Shown one piece after another: positions 1 through 6,088 of a stretch of DNA of 9,846 nt. The position numbers and the translations under genes are program-made. Location of the stretch: NCBI GenBank assembly GCA_937876715.1, contig CALEGA010000016.1:1-9846 (forward strand). Reading direction: 5' to 3'. Origin of the DNA: an uncultured Candidatus Saccharibacteria bacterium (GTDB lineage Bacteria > Patescibacteriota > Saccharimonadia > Saccharimonadales > Saccharimonadaceae). The notes under the pieces are model-generated. The model ran no database searches. It saw nothing but the letters and a program-made list of their open reading frames with translations, and was not told where the DNA came from. Position 1 is the first letter of the stretch. The number at the start of each line of letters is the position of its first letter.

Positions 1-2797
1 CAAACTCGTCGTTATTACCGGTCTCTCCGGCTCAGGCAAGTCGAGCTTGGCTTTCGATACAATTTACGCCGAGGGTCAACGCCGCTACGTCGAATCTCTC
101 TCCAGCTACGCCCGTATGTTCCTCGGCGTAATGGACAAACCCGACGTCGATTCCATCACCGGTCTCTCTCCCGCCATCTCCATCGACCAAAAATCCACTT
201 CTCGCAACCCTCGTTCCACCGTCGCCACCGTCACCGAAGTCTATGATTATCTCCGTCTCCTCTTTGCCCGCGTCGGCGTCCCTCACTGTCCCGTCTGCCA
301 CCGCGAAGTCTCTCGCAGAAGCGTCGAGGACATTGTCACCGAAGTTATGAAACTCCCCCTCGGCGCCAAACTTATGCTCCTCGCTCCCATCGTCCAACAA
401 AAGAAAGGCGAGTTCGCCCACATCCCCGAACAATACACCCAAAAAGGCTTCTCTCGCGTCCGCGTTGACGGCATCGTCTATGCCCTCGACGAATTTCCCG
501 AGCTGGAAAAACAAGAGCGCCACGACATTGAACTCGTAGTTGACCGCTTCATTTTATCGCCCGATTCCCAAACCCGCATCGCCGGTTCTATCGAACAAGC
601 ACTTGAACTAGGACAGGGAATTATCAAACTTCTCAAAATCAACGACAATTCCACTTCCGTTGACGGCAAAAACTTCCAAGAATCAGAAATCATTACTTTC
701 TCTCAACGCTACGCCTGCCCACTCCACCCCGACGAGCTCATTCCCGAACTCGAGCCGCGTCTCTTTTCCTTTAACGCTCCTGAGGGCGCCTGTCCGACCT
801 GTACCGGTCTCGGTATCCGTATGGAAATCGACCCCAAGCTCGTGCTAAACCCGAACCTCACCATCGCCGAGGGCGGCATCCGTCCGTTTAACCGCATTTC
901 TTACGACTCCTACTGGCTCAAGCGCCTCGCCTCCGTCGGCGAAAAACACGGCTTTTCCATCCACGTTCCGATTCGCGATTTGAAGCCCGAGGACATCGAA
1001 AAAATCCTCTACGGCACCGGCGCCGACAAATACAAAGTCACCGTCTCCGGCTCCGGCAAATTTGCCGCCGGCACTGTCTATGAAACCACCTACGAGGGCG
1101 TCATTCCTAATCTCGAACGCCGTTATAATAATCCCGACGTCTCCGAATTTGTTAAACACGACATCGAACGTTTTATGCGCGTCCGCGAATGTCAAACTTG
1201 CCACGGCGCCCGCCTCAAACCTGCCGTCCTCGCCGTCACTATTCACGACCTCAACATCGTTGATTTTTGCAGCCTCGACGTCGATTCTACTCTTAAAATC
1301 CTCAATCAAGATTTGCAGTTCACCAAAGAAGAACATTTCATCGCTGACCCGATTTTGAAAGAAATCCGCGACCGCGTCAAGTTTATGCAAGATGTCGGAC
1401 TCGGCTATCTCGAACTCGGGCGCGCCGCCAACACTCTTTCCGGCGGCGAAGCCCAGCGCATTCGTCTCGCCACCCAAATCGGCTCCGGTCTCCAAGGCGT
1501 CCTCTACGTCCTCGACGAACCCAGTATCGGTCTCCACCAGTGCGACAACGACAAGCTCATCGCCACCCTAAAACACCTCCGCGACCTCAAAAACACCGTC
1601 CTCGTCGTCGAACACGACGAAGACACGATGCTTCAAAGCGACTACATCATTGACATCGGCCCAAAAGCCGGCGCCGAAGGCGGTCGGCTCGTCGCCGCCG
1701 GCACGCCCGCAGAAATTATGGCGAACAAAGATTCCATCACCGGTAAATATCTCAGCGGCAAGCTCAAAATTGACACGCCAAAGTCTCGCCGCAAACCCAA
1801 GAAAGACAAATTCCTCACCGTCGTTGGCGCTCGTGAAAACAACCTCAAAAATCTCACGGTCAAGTTCCCGCTCGGCGTTATGACCGTCGTCTCTGGCGTC
1901 TCCGGTTCCGGCAAATCCACTCTCGTCAACGAAATCGTCGCCAAAGAACTCCAAGCTCGCCTCAACCACGCCCAAACCGTGCCGGGTCTCCACGACCGCA
2001 TCGACGGTATCGAACACCTCGATAAAGTCGTCATCGTTGACCAAAGTCCGATCGGTCGCACCCCGCGCTCGAATCCCGCCACCTACACCGGCGTTTTCAC
2101 GGCAATCCGCGACCTCTTCGCGGCGCAACCCGAAGCGGAAGTCCGTGGCTATAAGTCTGGCAGATTTTCTTTTAACGTCAAGGGTGGTCGCTGCGAAGCC
2201 TGCCAAGGCGACGGCGTCAACAAAATCGAAATGCATTTCCTCCCCGACGTTTACGTCACTTGTCCAACCTGCCACGGTCGCCGTTATAATAGGGAAGCGC
2301 TAGAAATCAAATACAAGGGCAAAGACATCTCCGAAGTCCTCGAAATGACCATCGACGAGGCTTGCGAATTTTTCAAAAACATCCCCGCCATCCATAATAA
2401 ACTCAAAACCTTGAAAGAAGTCGGTCTCGGCTATATCAAGCTCGGACAACCTGCCACCACTTTCTCCGGCGGCGAAGCCCAGCGCATCAAACTCGCCACC
2501 GAACTCTCCCGCCGTTCGACCGGCAAAACTCTCTACATTTTAGACGAACCAACCACCGGTCTCCACGCCGACGATGTTAAGCGTCTGCTCGACATCTTAT
2601 CGAAGCTCGTCGCCGGCGGCAATTCAATGATTGTCATCGAGCATAACCTCCACGTTATCAAGTCCGCCGATTGGATTATCGATATGGGACCCGAGGGCGG
2701 TCAAGGCGGCGGTCAGGTCGTTGCCGAGGGCACGCCCGAGCAGCTCGCCAAATCGCAAGCCACTCCCACCGGTCAATATCTTGCCAAATACTTATAA
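1..2797 (+). CDS. uvrA: UvrA, excinuclease ABC subunit A (5' end cut by window edge)
   Basis: UvrA is the ATP-driven damage sensor of nucleotide excision repair; with UvrB it finds bulky lesions and loads UvrB onto DNA. The frame is already open at position 2, so the true start lies outside the window; roughly 24 residues are missing by comparison with E. coli UvrA, recalled from memory, and 931 are present. Visible in order: first Walker A GLSGSGKS (20-43), UvrB-binding region, first zinc module (716-727 and 791-802), CxxC insertion near 1190-1205, first signature LSGGE (1436-1450) with Walker B VLDEPSIGLH, second Walker A GVSGSGKS (1895-1918), C-terminal zinc finger CEAC...CPTC (2192-2203 and 2261-2272), second signature (2462-2476) with Walker B ILDEPTTGLH. 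Oddities: the first zinc module reads CPLH...CPTC, the second signature reads FSGGE, and the usual GLHQRDN reads GLHQCDN. It stops at TAA 2795-2797, and the next gene's promoter overlaps its last codons. Identity is near certain. Confidence 0.97.
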   Translation, partial: KLVVITGLSGSGKSSLAFDTIYAEGQRRYVESLSSYARMFLGVMDKPDVDSITGLSPAISIDQKSTSRNPRSTVATVTEVYDYLRLLFARVGVPHCPVCHREVSRRSVEDIVTEVMKLPLGAKLMLLAPIVQQKKGEFAHIPEQYTQKGFSRVRVDGIVYALDEFPELEKQERHDIELVVDRFILSPDSQTRIAGSIEQALELGQGIIKLLKINDNSTSVDGKNFQESEIITFSQRYACPLHPDELIPELEPRLFSFNAPEGACPTCTGLGIRMEIDPKLVLNPNLTIAEGGIRPFNRISYDSYWLKRLASVGEKHGFSIHVPIRDLKPEDIEKILYGTGADKYKVTVSGSGKFAAGTVYETTYEGVIPNLERRYNNPDVSEFVKHDIERFMRVRECQTCHGARLKPAVLAVTIHDLNIVDFCSLDVDSTLKILNQDLQFTKEEHFIADPILKEIRDRVKFMQDVGLGYLELGRAANTLSGGEAQRIRLATQIGSGLQGVLYVLDEPSIGLHQCDNDKLIATLKHLRDLKNTVLVVEHDEDTMLQSDYIIDIGPKAGAEGGRLVAAGTPAEIMANKDSITGKYLSGKLKIDTPKSRRKPKKDKFLTVVGARENNLKNLTVKFPLGVMTVVSGVSGSGKSTLVNEIVAKELQARLNHAQTVPGLHDRIDGIEHLDKVVIVDQSPIGRTPRSNPATYTGVFTAIRDLFAAQPEAEVRGYKSGRFSFNVKGGRCEACQGDGVNKIEMHFLPDVYVTCPTCHGRRYNREALEIKYKGKDISEVLEMTIDEACEFFKNIPAIHNKLKTLKEVGLGYIKLGQPATTFSGGEAQRIKLATELSRRSTGKTLYILDEPTTGLHADDVKRLLDILSKLVAGGNSMIVIEHNLHVIKSADWIIDMGPEGGQGGGQVVAEGTPEQLAKSQATPTGQYLAKYL

Positions 2798-2809
2798 ATC
2801 AAGTATAAT
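2781..2809 (+). promoter_or_regulatory. Sigma-70-type promoter for rplY
   Basis: TTGCCA at 2781-2786, a 17-base spacer and TATAAT at 2804-2809. The -35 box lies inside the last codons of uvrA. The predicted transcript start near 2816 leaves a leader of about 20 bases with AAGGAG (2825-2830) five bases before the ATG. Box match and spacing are near ideal; activity is inferred. Confidence 0.8.
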
Positions 2810-2835
2810 ATCAATAATCATTTTAAGGAGTATAT

Positions 2836-3525
2836 ATGTCCGATTATAATTTAAGTCTAACTGTCCGCACCGAAACCGGCAAGAAAGCGCTCGCTCTTCG
2901 TGAAGACGGGCTGGTTCCGTCCGTTATCTATGGCGGCAAGTCAGAAATCCTCGCCAAGTCCCCCTACAACGACACCGAAAAGGTCTTGAAGCTCGCTGGC
3001 TATCACAGCCCAATCGACCTCGTCGTTGACGACAAGAAGACTATGGCAATCGTTAAAAACATCCAACTCGACCCTGTCTCTCGTCGCATCATCGCCGTCT
3101 CGTTCCAAGCTGTCTCGGCGAACAAGCTCGTTGAGGCGACCACACCAATCGTCCTTGAGAACTTCGAGGGCTCCGACGCTTCCAAGGCGCACCTCACCCT
3201 TGACCAAGTCATCGAAGAAATCGACGTCAAGGCTAAACCTGCCGACCTCCCGAAGCAACTCACCATCGACGCTTCCAAGCTCGCCACCACCGAAGACAAA
3301 ATCTTCGTGCGTGACATCGTTTTGCCTAGCTGCGTCGAACTCGCCGACAAGGAACTCGATCCCGAAACCGTCATCGCTAACGTCTATGACGCTGTCGCCG
3401 AAGCCGAAGCTCGCGAAGCCGCTGAAAAAGCCGCCGCTGAAGCCGAACCGGTCAACGCCGCCGACGTCCCAAGCGACAACGGTGAAAAACCGGCTGAAGA
3501 AGCTGCCGAAGAAAAGGCTAAATAA
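2836..3525 (+). CDS. rplY: Ribosomal protein L25, long CTC/TL5 type
   Basis: L25 binds 5S rRNA in the large ribosomal subunit; long forms are also called general stress protein CTC. The 229-residue product has the N-terminal L25 beta-barrel (about 1-92, with the typical alternation RTETGKKAL...REDGLVPSVIYGG and later KNIQLDPVSRRI), then the TL5/CTC C-terminal beta domain (about 95-190, including VDVKA-like and LPKQLTIDASKL stretches). It ends in a low-complexity Ala/Glu/Lys tail (about 190-229) that is probably disordered. It is longer than the E. coli single-domain form (about 94 residues) and similar to CTC proteins. The start is set by AAGGAG five bases upstream. The gene has its own promoter within uvrA and its own terminator, so it is a single-gene unit. 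Family assignment is by recognition of these motifs. Confidence 0.94.
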   Translation: MSDYNLSLTVRTETGKKALALREDGLVPSVIYGGKSEILAKSPYNDTEKVLKLAGYHSPIDLVVDDKKTMAIVKNIQLDPVSRRIIAVSFQAVSANKLVEATTPIVLENFEGSDASKAHLTLDQVIEEIDVKAKPADLPKQLTIDASKLATTEDKIFVRDIVLPSCVELADKELDPETVIANVYDAVAEAEAREAAEKAAAEAEPVNAADVPSDNGEKPAEEAAEEKAK

Positions 3526-3529
3526 TCTC

Positions 3530-3555
3530 AAAGAACCGCTCAGGCGGTTCTTTTT
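3530..3555 (+). terminator. Intrinsic terminator of rplY
   Basis: A perfect 10-bp stem, AAAGAACCGC (3530-3539) with GCGGTTCTTT (3544-3553), closes a TCAG loop. The T run is 3551-3555. It begins four bases after the rplY stop and ends four bases before the next promoter's TG element. Confidence 0.93.
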
Positions 3556-3558
3556 GTG

Positions 3559-3567
3559 TGCTATAAT
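3559..3567 (+). promoter_or_regulatory. Extended -10 promoter, leaderless start for the kinase-aldolase fusion
   Basis: TGCTATAAT is an extended -10 element (TGn plus TATAAT 3562-3567). No good -35 box is present at the usual distance, where the upstream terminator lies. Six bases separate TATAAT from ATG 3574, so the predicted +1 is the A of the start codon and there is no leader and no Shine-Dalgarno. Confidence 0.75.
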
Positions 3568-3573
3568 ATAAGT

Positions 3574-5352
3574 ATGAGCAGAATACTCATTGTTGGTAAT
3601 ATCTTAAAAGACATTTACCTCCGTTTAAACGAGCGTCGCGAAAACTTAGAAATCGACCAAAACGGGGTCAAATGGCTCAACCTCGGCTTCAACGACCGCG
3701 GTCACGAATTTTTCGGCAGGGAAAGCATCTTCTCTGGCGCCGTCGTCACCAAGGAAGCTCTCGAAAACTTCGGTCTCTCCGCCGTTATCTCCTCCGAAAC
3801 TGACGCCCGCACCACTTTCCGCTATATTCTCGCCGCCGGTGACCAAATCACCTATCTCGTCCCCACTGAGCGCCACGCCACCACTTTCTCTGGTAACGTT
3901 AGCGGCTTCGATTGGCTTTTCGTGGATAGGTCGGCGGTTTTGACCAAAGACCTCTCAGAACGCATTTTAAAGGCTCTGGACGCCAATCCCTCCCTTAAAC
4001 TCGCCCTCTACGCACCCAAAAGGCTCAACGCTCCCCTTAAACCTCTCTTAGAACGCGCCGACGTCATTTTCACCGACACACCCCTAGAAACCCAAGGTCT
4101 CAAAGGGGAAATCTACGAACTTTCCGAAACCGGCATTAAATCCGGCAAAACCACCATCAAATTCCATCACCTCAAGAAAACCGCCCTCTTTACCCACCTC
4201 ACCACTTATTCCATCATCGCCGCTTCTCTCCTTGCGAGTAAAATCATTGGCAAATCTAAACAGGAACAACTCCTTATGAGCAAATTATCAATCGAAAACT
4301 GCAAACTCGACGAAACCCCCACGCTCGACACGCTGGAAAACCTCGCCGAAGAAGCAAAGGCAAGCCAAATCGACCTCCGCCAAATGGCAAAACAATTAGT
4401 GGCTAGCGGTAAGGGCATTCTCGCCGCCGACGAATCCGGCGGCTCCATCCATAAAAAATTCGAATCTATGCACATTCCTGACGATTATCAGCACCGCCGC
4501 GACTATCGCAACCTCTTTTTCACCACCGACGGCTTAGAAAAATATGTTAACGGCGTCATTCTCTTCGACGAAACCGCTCGCCAAACCGCCGACGACGGTC
4601 GCGACTTTGTCAGATTCCTCACCGGCAAGGGAATTATTCCTGGCATCAAGGTTGACAAAGGTCTCGCTAATATGCCAGGGAGTCAAGAAAAATACACTCT
4701 CGGTCTCGCCGGTCTCGACGAACGCCTCGAAGAATACTTTGATATGGGCTTAAGATTTGCCAAATGGCGCGCCGCTTTCGAAATCACCCCCACCACCCCG
4801 ACCAAAAACGCCGTCTATAAAAACGTGGAAATCCTCGCTTCTTACGCCAAAAAATGCCAAGAAGCCAACATCGTACCAATCGTCGAACCCGAAGTTGTCT
4901 TCGACGGCGATTATCCAATCGAGCATTCCGCCGGCATCACCGGCATCATCTTAAAAGAACTCTTCGCCGAACTCAAGCGCCAAGAAGTTGATTTACAAGC
5001 CACCATTCTCAAGGTTAATATGATTCTCGCCGGTAAAAAATACCAGACTCAATCCACCCCGAGCGAAGTCGGCGAATGGACGGCTAAGGTCTTGAAACGC
5101 TTCGTCCCCGATGACCTCGCCGGCGTCGTCTTCCTCTCTGGCGGACAAACTCCCGAACAAGCCACAGAGAACCTCCAAGAAGTCACCAACCGCGGTCCTT
5201 TCCCCTGGTCCGTTACTTTCTCCTACGCCCGCGCCCTCCAAGGGCCGGCGCTCGAAGCGTGGCAAGGCGATAATAAAAATTACCCCGCCGCTCAAGCCGC
5301 TTTCCTCGAAAGGCTAAAAGCCAACTGCGCCGCTCTCCAAAAATCCGCCTAG
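3574..5352 (+). CDS. Fusion of PfkB-like domain and class I fructose-bisphosphate aldolase
   Basis: The 592-residue protein joins two glycolysis-type domains. Residues 1 to about 255 resemble the PfkB/ribokinase fold: opening VGNILKDIYLRL with Asp13, then SGAVVTKEALENFGL where the family's GG-rich sugar-binding motif falls, and FTHLTTYSIIAASLLA (206-221) where DTTGAGD normally lies. The catalytic GAGD is absent, so kinase activity is doubtful. From about residue 262 a complete Schiff-base aldolase follows: GKGILAADESGG (Asp286), GIKVDKG (Lys359), FAKWR (Lys397), VEPE (Glu438, Glu440), ILKVNM (Lys480, the Schiff-base lysine by alignment with rabbit muscle aldolase), LSGGQ, and FSYARALQ. The aldolase cleaves fructose 1,6-bisphosphate to DHAP and glyceraldehyde 3-phosphate in the cytosol. 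ATG 3574 is chosen over an upstream in-frame GTG at 3556 because the -10 box lies between them. An in-frame ATG at 4276 could give a separate 358-residue aldolase. The aldolase call is near certain; the kinase-like call is moderate. Confidence 0.9.
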   Translation: MSRILIVGNILKDIYLRLNERRENLEIDQNGVKWLNLGFNDRGHEFFGRESIFSGAVVTKEALENFGLSAVISSETDARTTFRYILAAGDQITYLVPTERHATTFSGNVSGFDWLFVDRSAVLTKDLSERILKALDANPSLKLALYAPKRLNAPLKPLLERADVIFTDTPLETQGLKGEIYELSETGIKSGKTTIKFHHLKKTALFTHLTTYSIIAASLLASKIIGKSKQEQLLMSKLSIENCKLDETPTLDTLENLAEEAKASQIDLRQMAKQLVASGKGILAADESGGSIHKKFESMHIPDDYQHRRDYRNLFFTTDGLEKYVNGVILFDETARQTADDGRDFVRFLTGKGIIPGIKVDKGLANMPGSQEKYTLGLAGLDERLEEYFDMGLRFAKWRAAFEITPTTPTKNAVYKNVEILASYAKKCQEANIVPIVEPEVVFDGDYPIEHSAGITGIILKELFAELKRQEVDLQATILKVNMILAGKKYQTQSTPSEVGEWTAKVLKRFVPDDLAGVVFLSGGQTPEQATENLQEVTNRGPFPWSVTFSYARALQGPALEAWQGDNKNYPAAQAAFLERLKANCAALQKSA

Positions 5353-5367
5353 AAACCCCTCAAATCA

Positions 5368-5395
5368 TTGACAAATTTCGATAGTATGGTAAAAT
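5368..5395 (+). promoter_or_regulatory. Promoter of the acidic orphan gene
   Basis: Consensus TTGACA at 5368-5373, 16-base spacer, TAAAAT at 5390-5395 preceded by TGG, which makes an extended -10. The predicted start near 5402 gives a leader of about 44 bases. No terminator is visible between the aldolase stop (5352) and this promoter, so some readthrough is possible. Confidence 0.75.
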
Positions 5396-5426
5396 TATAG
5401 AGTCTTTTTGACGCACATTTCACCAC

Positions 5427-5438
5427 AGAAAGGAAGGT
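5427..5438 (+). promoter_or_regulatory. Extended Shine-Dalgarno of the acidic orphan gene
   Basis: AGAAAGGAAGGT lies seven bases before ATG 5446. Its AGAAAGG half would pair with a CCTTTCT-type 16S rRNA tail, extending the usual AGG core. The same AGAAAGG recurs in the leader of the 8100-8447 gene (8084-8093). Confidence 0.7.
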
Positions 5439-5445
5439 ATTAACT

Positions 5446-6000
5446 ATGTTCGATGTTATTGCCTTGAAAGACCGCACTCCCGAAATCACCGAGATTACCA
5501 TCTGCCCTGAAAGCATCGCCGGAAAACTCTATTCCTACGAAATCGTTTTCAACTGCGGTAGCAAGAACACCAATCTCATTCCGATTCTCAAGGACATCGT
5601 AGGCACCGCCTGCCCGTTCCTCGACACCGGCAGATTTAAGCCGGAGTATCTGCGTTTCATCACCGTCACCGTTAACGGCATCGCGCTCTCTTATCGCGAC
5701 CCCGACGCCGAAGACACGAATACCACCGTCGATCTCTTCATCGACCTCGACGACATCTACGACGCTCTCCGGCAAACACAGTTCCTCCTCGGCATCTACT
5801 TCTATGACGATGCCGCTAACGCCGGCGCCAATATCAAGAAAGGCAACACCGACCTCTGCGAAGCATACGATTTCAGCTTCGACATCGACTCCGACACCAT
5901 CTACGTCTCCGTCGCCACGGAAAAGACCGAGGGCGACTTCTGTCTCGTCGAAATGCCCATTCATCTCGGCGAGCCCGTCGAACCCGTCGAACCCGCCTGA
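5446..6000 (+). CDS. Acidic orphan protein of unknown function, 184 residues
   Basis: I do not recognise this family. The product is strongly acidic, with clusters such as DPDAEDTNTTVDLFIDLDD and DFSFDIDSD, and alternates hydrophobic and polar residues in a way that suggests beta strands (ITVTVNGIALSY, TIYVSVATE). Five scattered cysteines (ICPES, NCGSK, ACPFL, LCEAY, FCLVE) form no clear metal motif. No signal peptide or membrane segment is visible, so it is probably cytosolic. The C-terminus ends in a short repeat, EPVEPVEPA, encoded by a tandem 9-base unit (CCCGTCGAA twice). Codon use matches the neighbours, and a promoter, Shine-Dalgarno and terminator bracket it, so it is a real stand-alone gene. 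It stops at TGA; reading through would run into the terminator hairpin, so TGA is taken as a true stop. Confidence 0.85.
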   Translation: MFDVIALKDRTPEITEITICPESIAGKLYSYEIVFNCGSKNTNLIPILKDIVGTACPFLDTGRFKPEYLRFITVTVNGIALSYRDPDAEDTNTTVDLFIDLDDIYDALRQTQFLLGIYFYDDAANAGANIKKGNTDLCEAYDFSFDIDSDTIYVSVATEKTEGDFCLVEMPIHLGEPVEPVEPA

Positions 6001-6043
6001 TTTCACTGCCAAACACCTCCCATTTTTATCACCTCCTTTCTCC

Positions 6044-6072
6044 ATCCCCGCTATTCTAAAGCGGGGATTTTT
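6044..6072 (+). terminator. Intrinsic terminator of the acidic orphan gene, shared CCCCGC type
   Basis: The stem is CCCCGC (6046-6051) with GCGGGG (6061-6066), extended by T6045-A6067 and A6044-T6068. The loop is nine bases and the T run is 6068-6072. The same stem recurs in two other terminators in this window. Confidence 0.9.
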
Positions 6073-6073
6073 A

Positions 6074-6082
6074 TGTTATAAT
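6074..6082 (+). promoter_or_regulatory. Extended -10 promoter, leaderless start for the methyltransferase
   Basis: TGTTATAAT, with TATAAT at 6077-6082, is followed by six bases and ATG 6089. As at 3559-3567, the predicted +1 is the start codon itself and no Shine-Dalgarno is present. No -35 box is recognisable; that region is the upstream terminator. Confidence 0.72.
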
Positions 6083-6088
6083 TTAAGT

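Noticed and set aside
845..2275. Long open frames on the minus strand opposite uvrA (845-1537 and 1568-2275, over 230 codons each)
   Set aside because: They mirror the uvrA codon bias (C-ending codons leave the opposite strand free of stops), lack promoters and ribosome sites, and lie under an unmistakable gene.
3026..3571. Plus-strand 181-codon open frame overlapping rplY
   Set aside because: It is low-complexity Ser/Pro/Lys/Thr translation, typical of a shifted frame of C-ending codons, and runs through the rplY terminator.
3556..3573. Upstream GTG start adding six residues to the kinase-aldolase fusion
   Set aside because: The TATAAT box at 3562-3567 lies inside this extension, so a transcript from it cannot include the GTG.
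5998..6000. TGA as a sense codon (recoded CPR genetic code)
   Set aside because: Readthrough would add about 25 unconvincing residues running into a terminator. No conserved protein here contains an in-frame TGA, and tryptophans use TGG.
5804..6088. N-terminal extension of the methyltransferase back to 5804
   Set aside because: It overlaps the acidic orphan gene in another frame, crosses a terminator and a promoter, and the family's N-terminus starts at ATG 6089.
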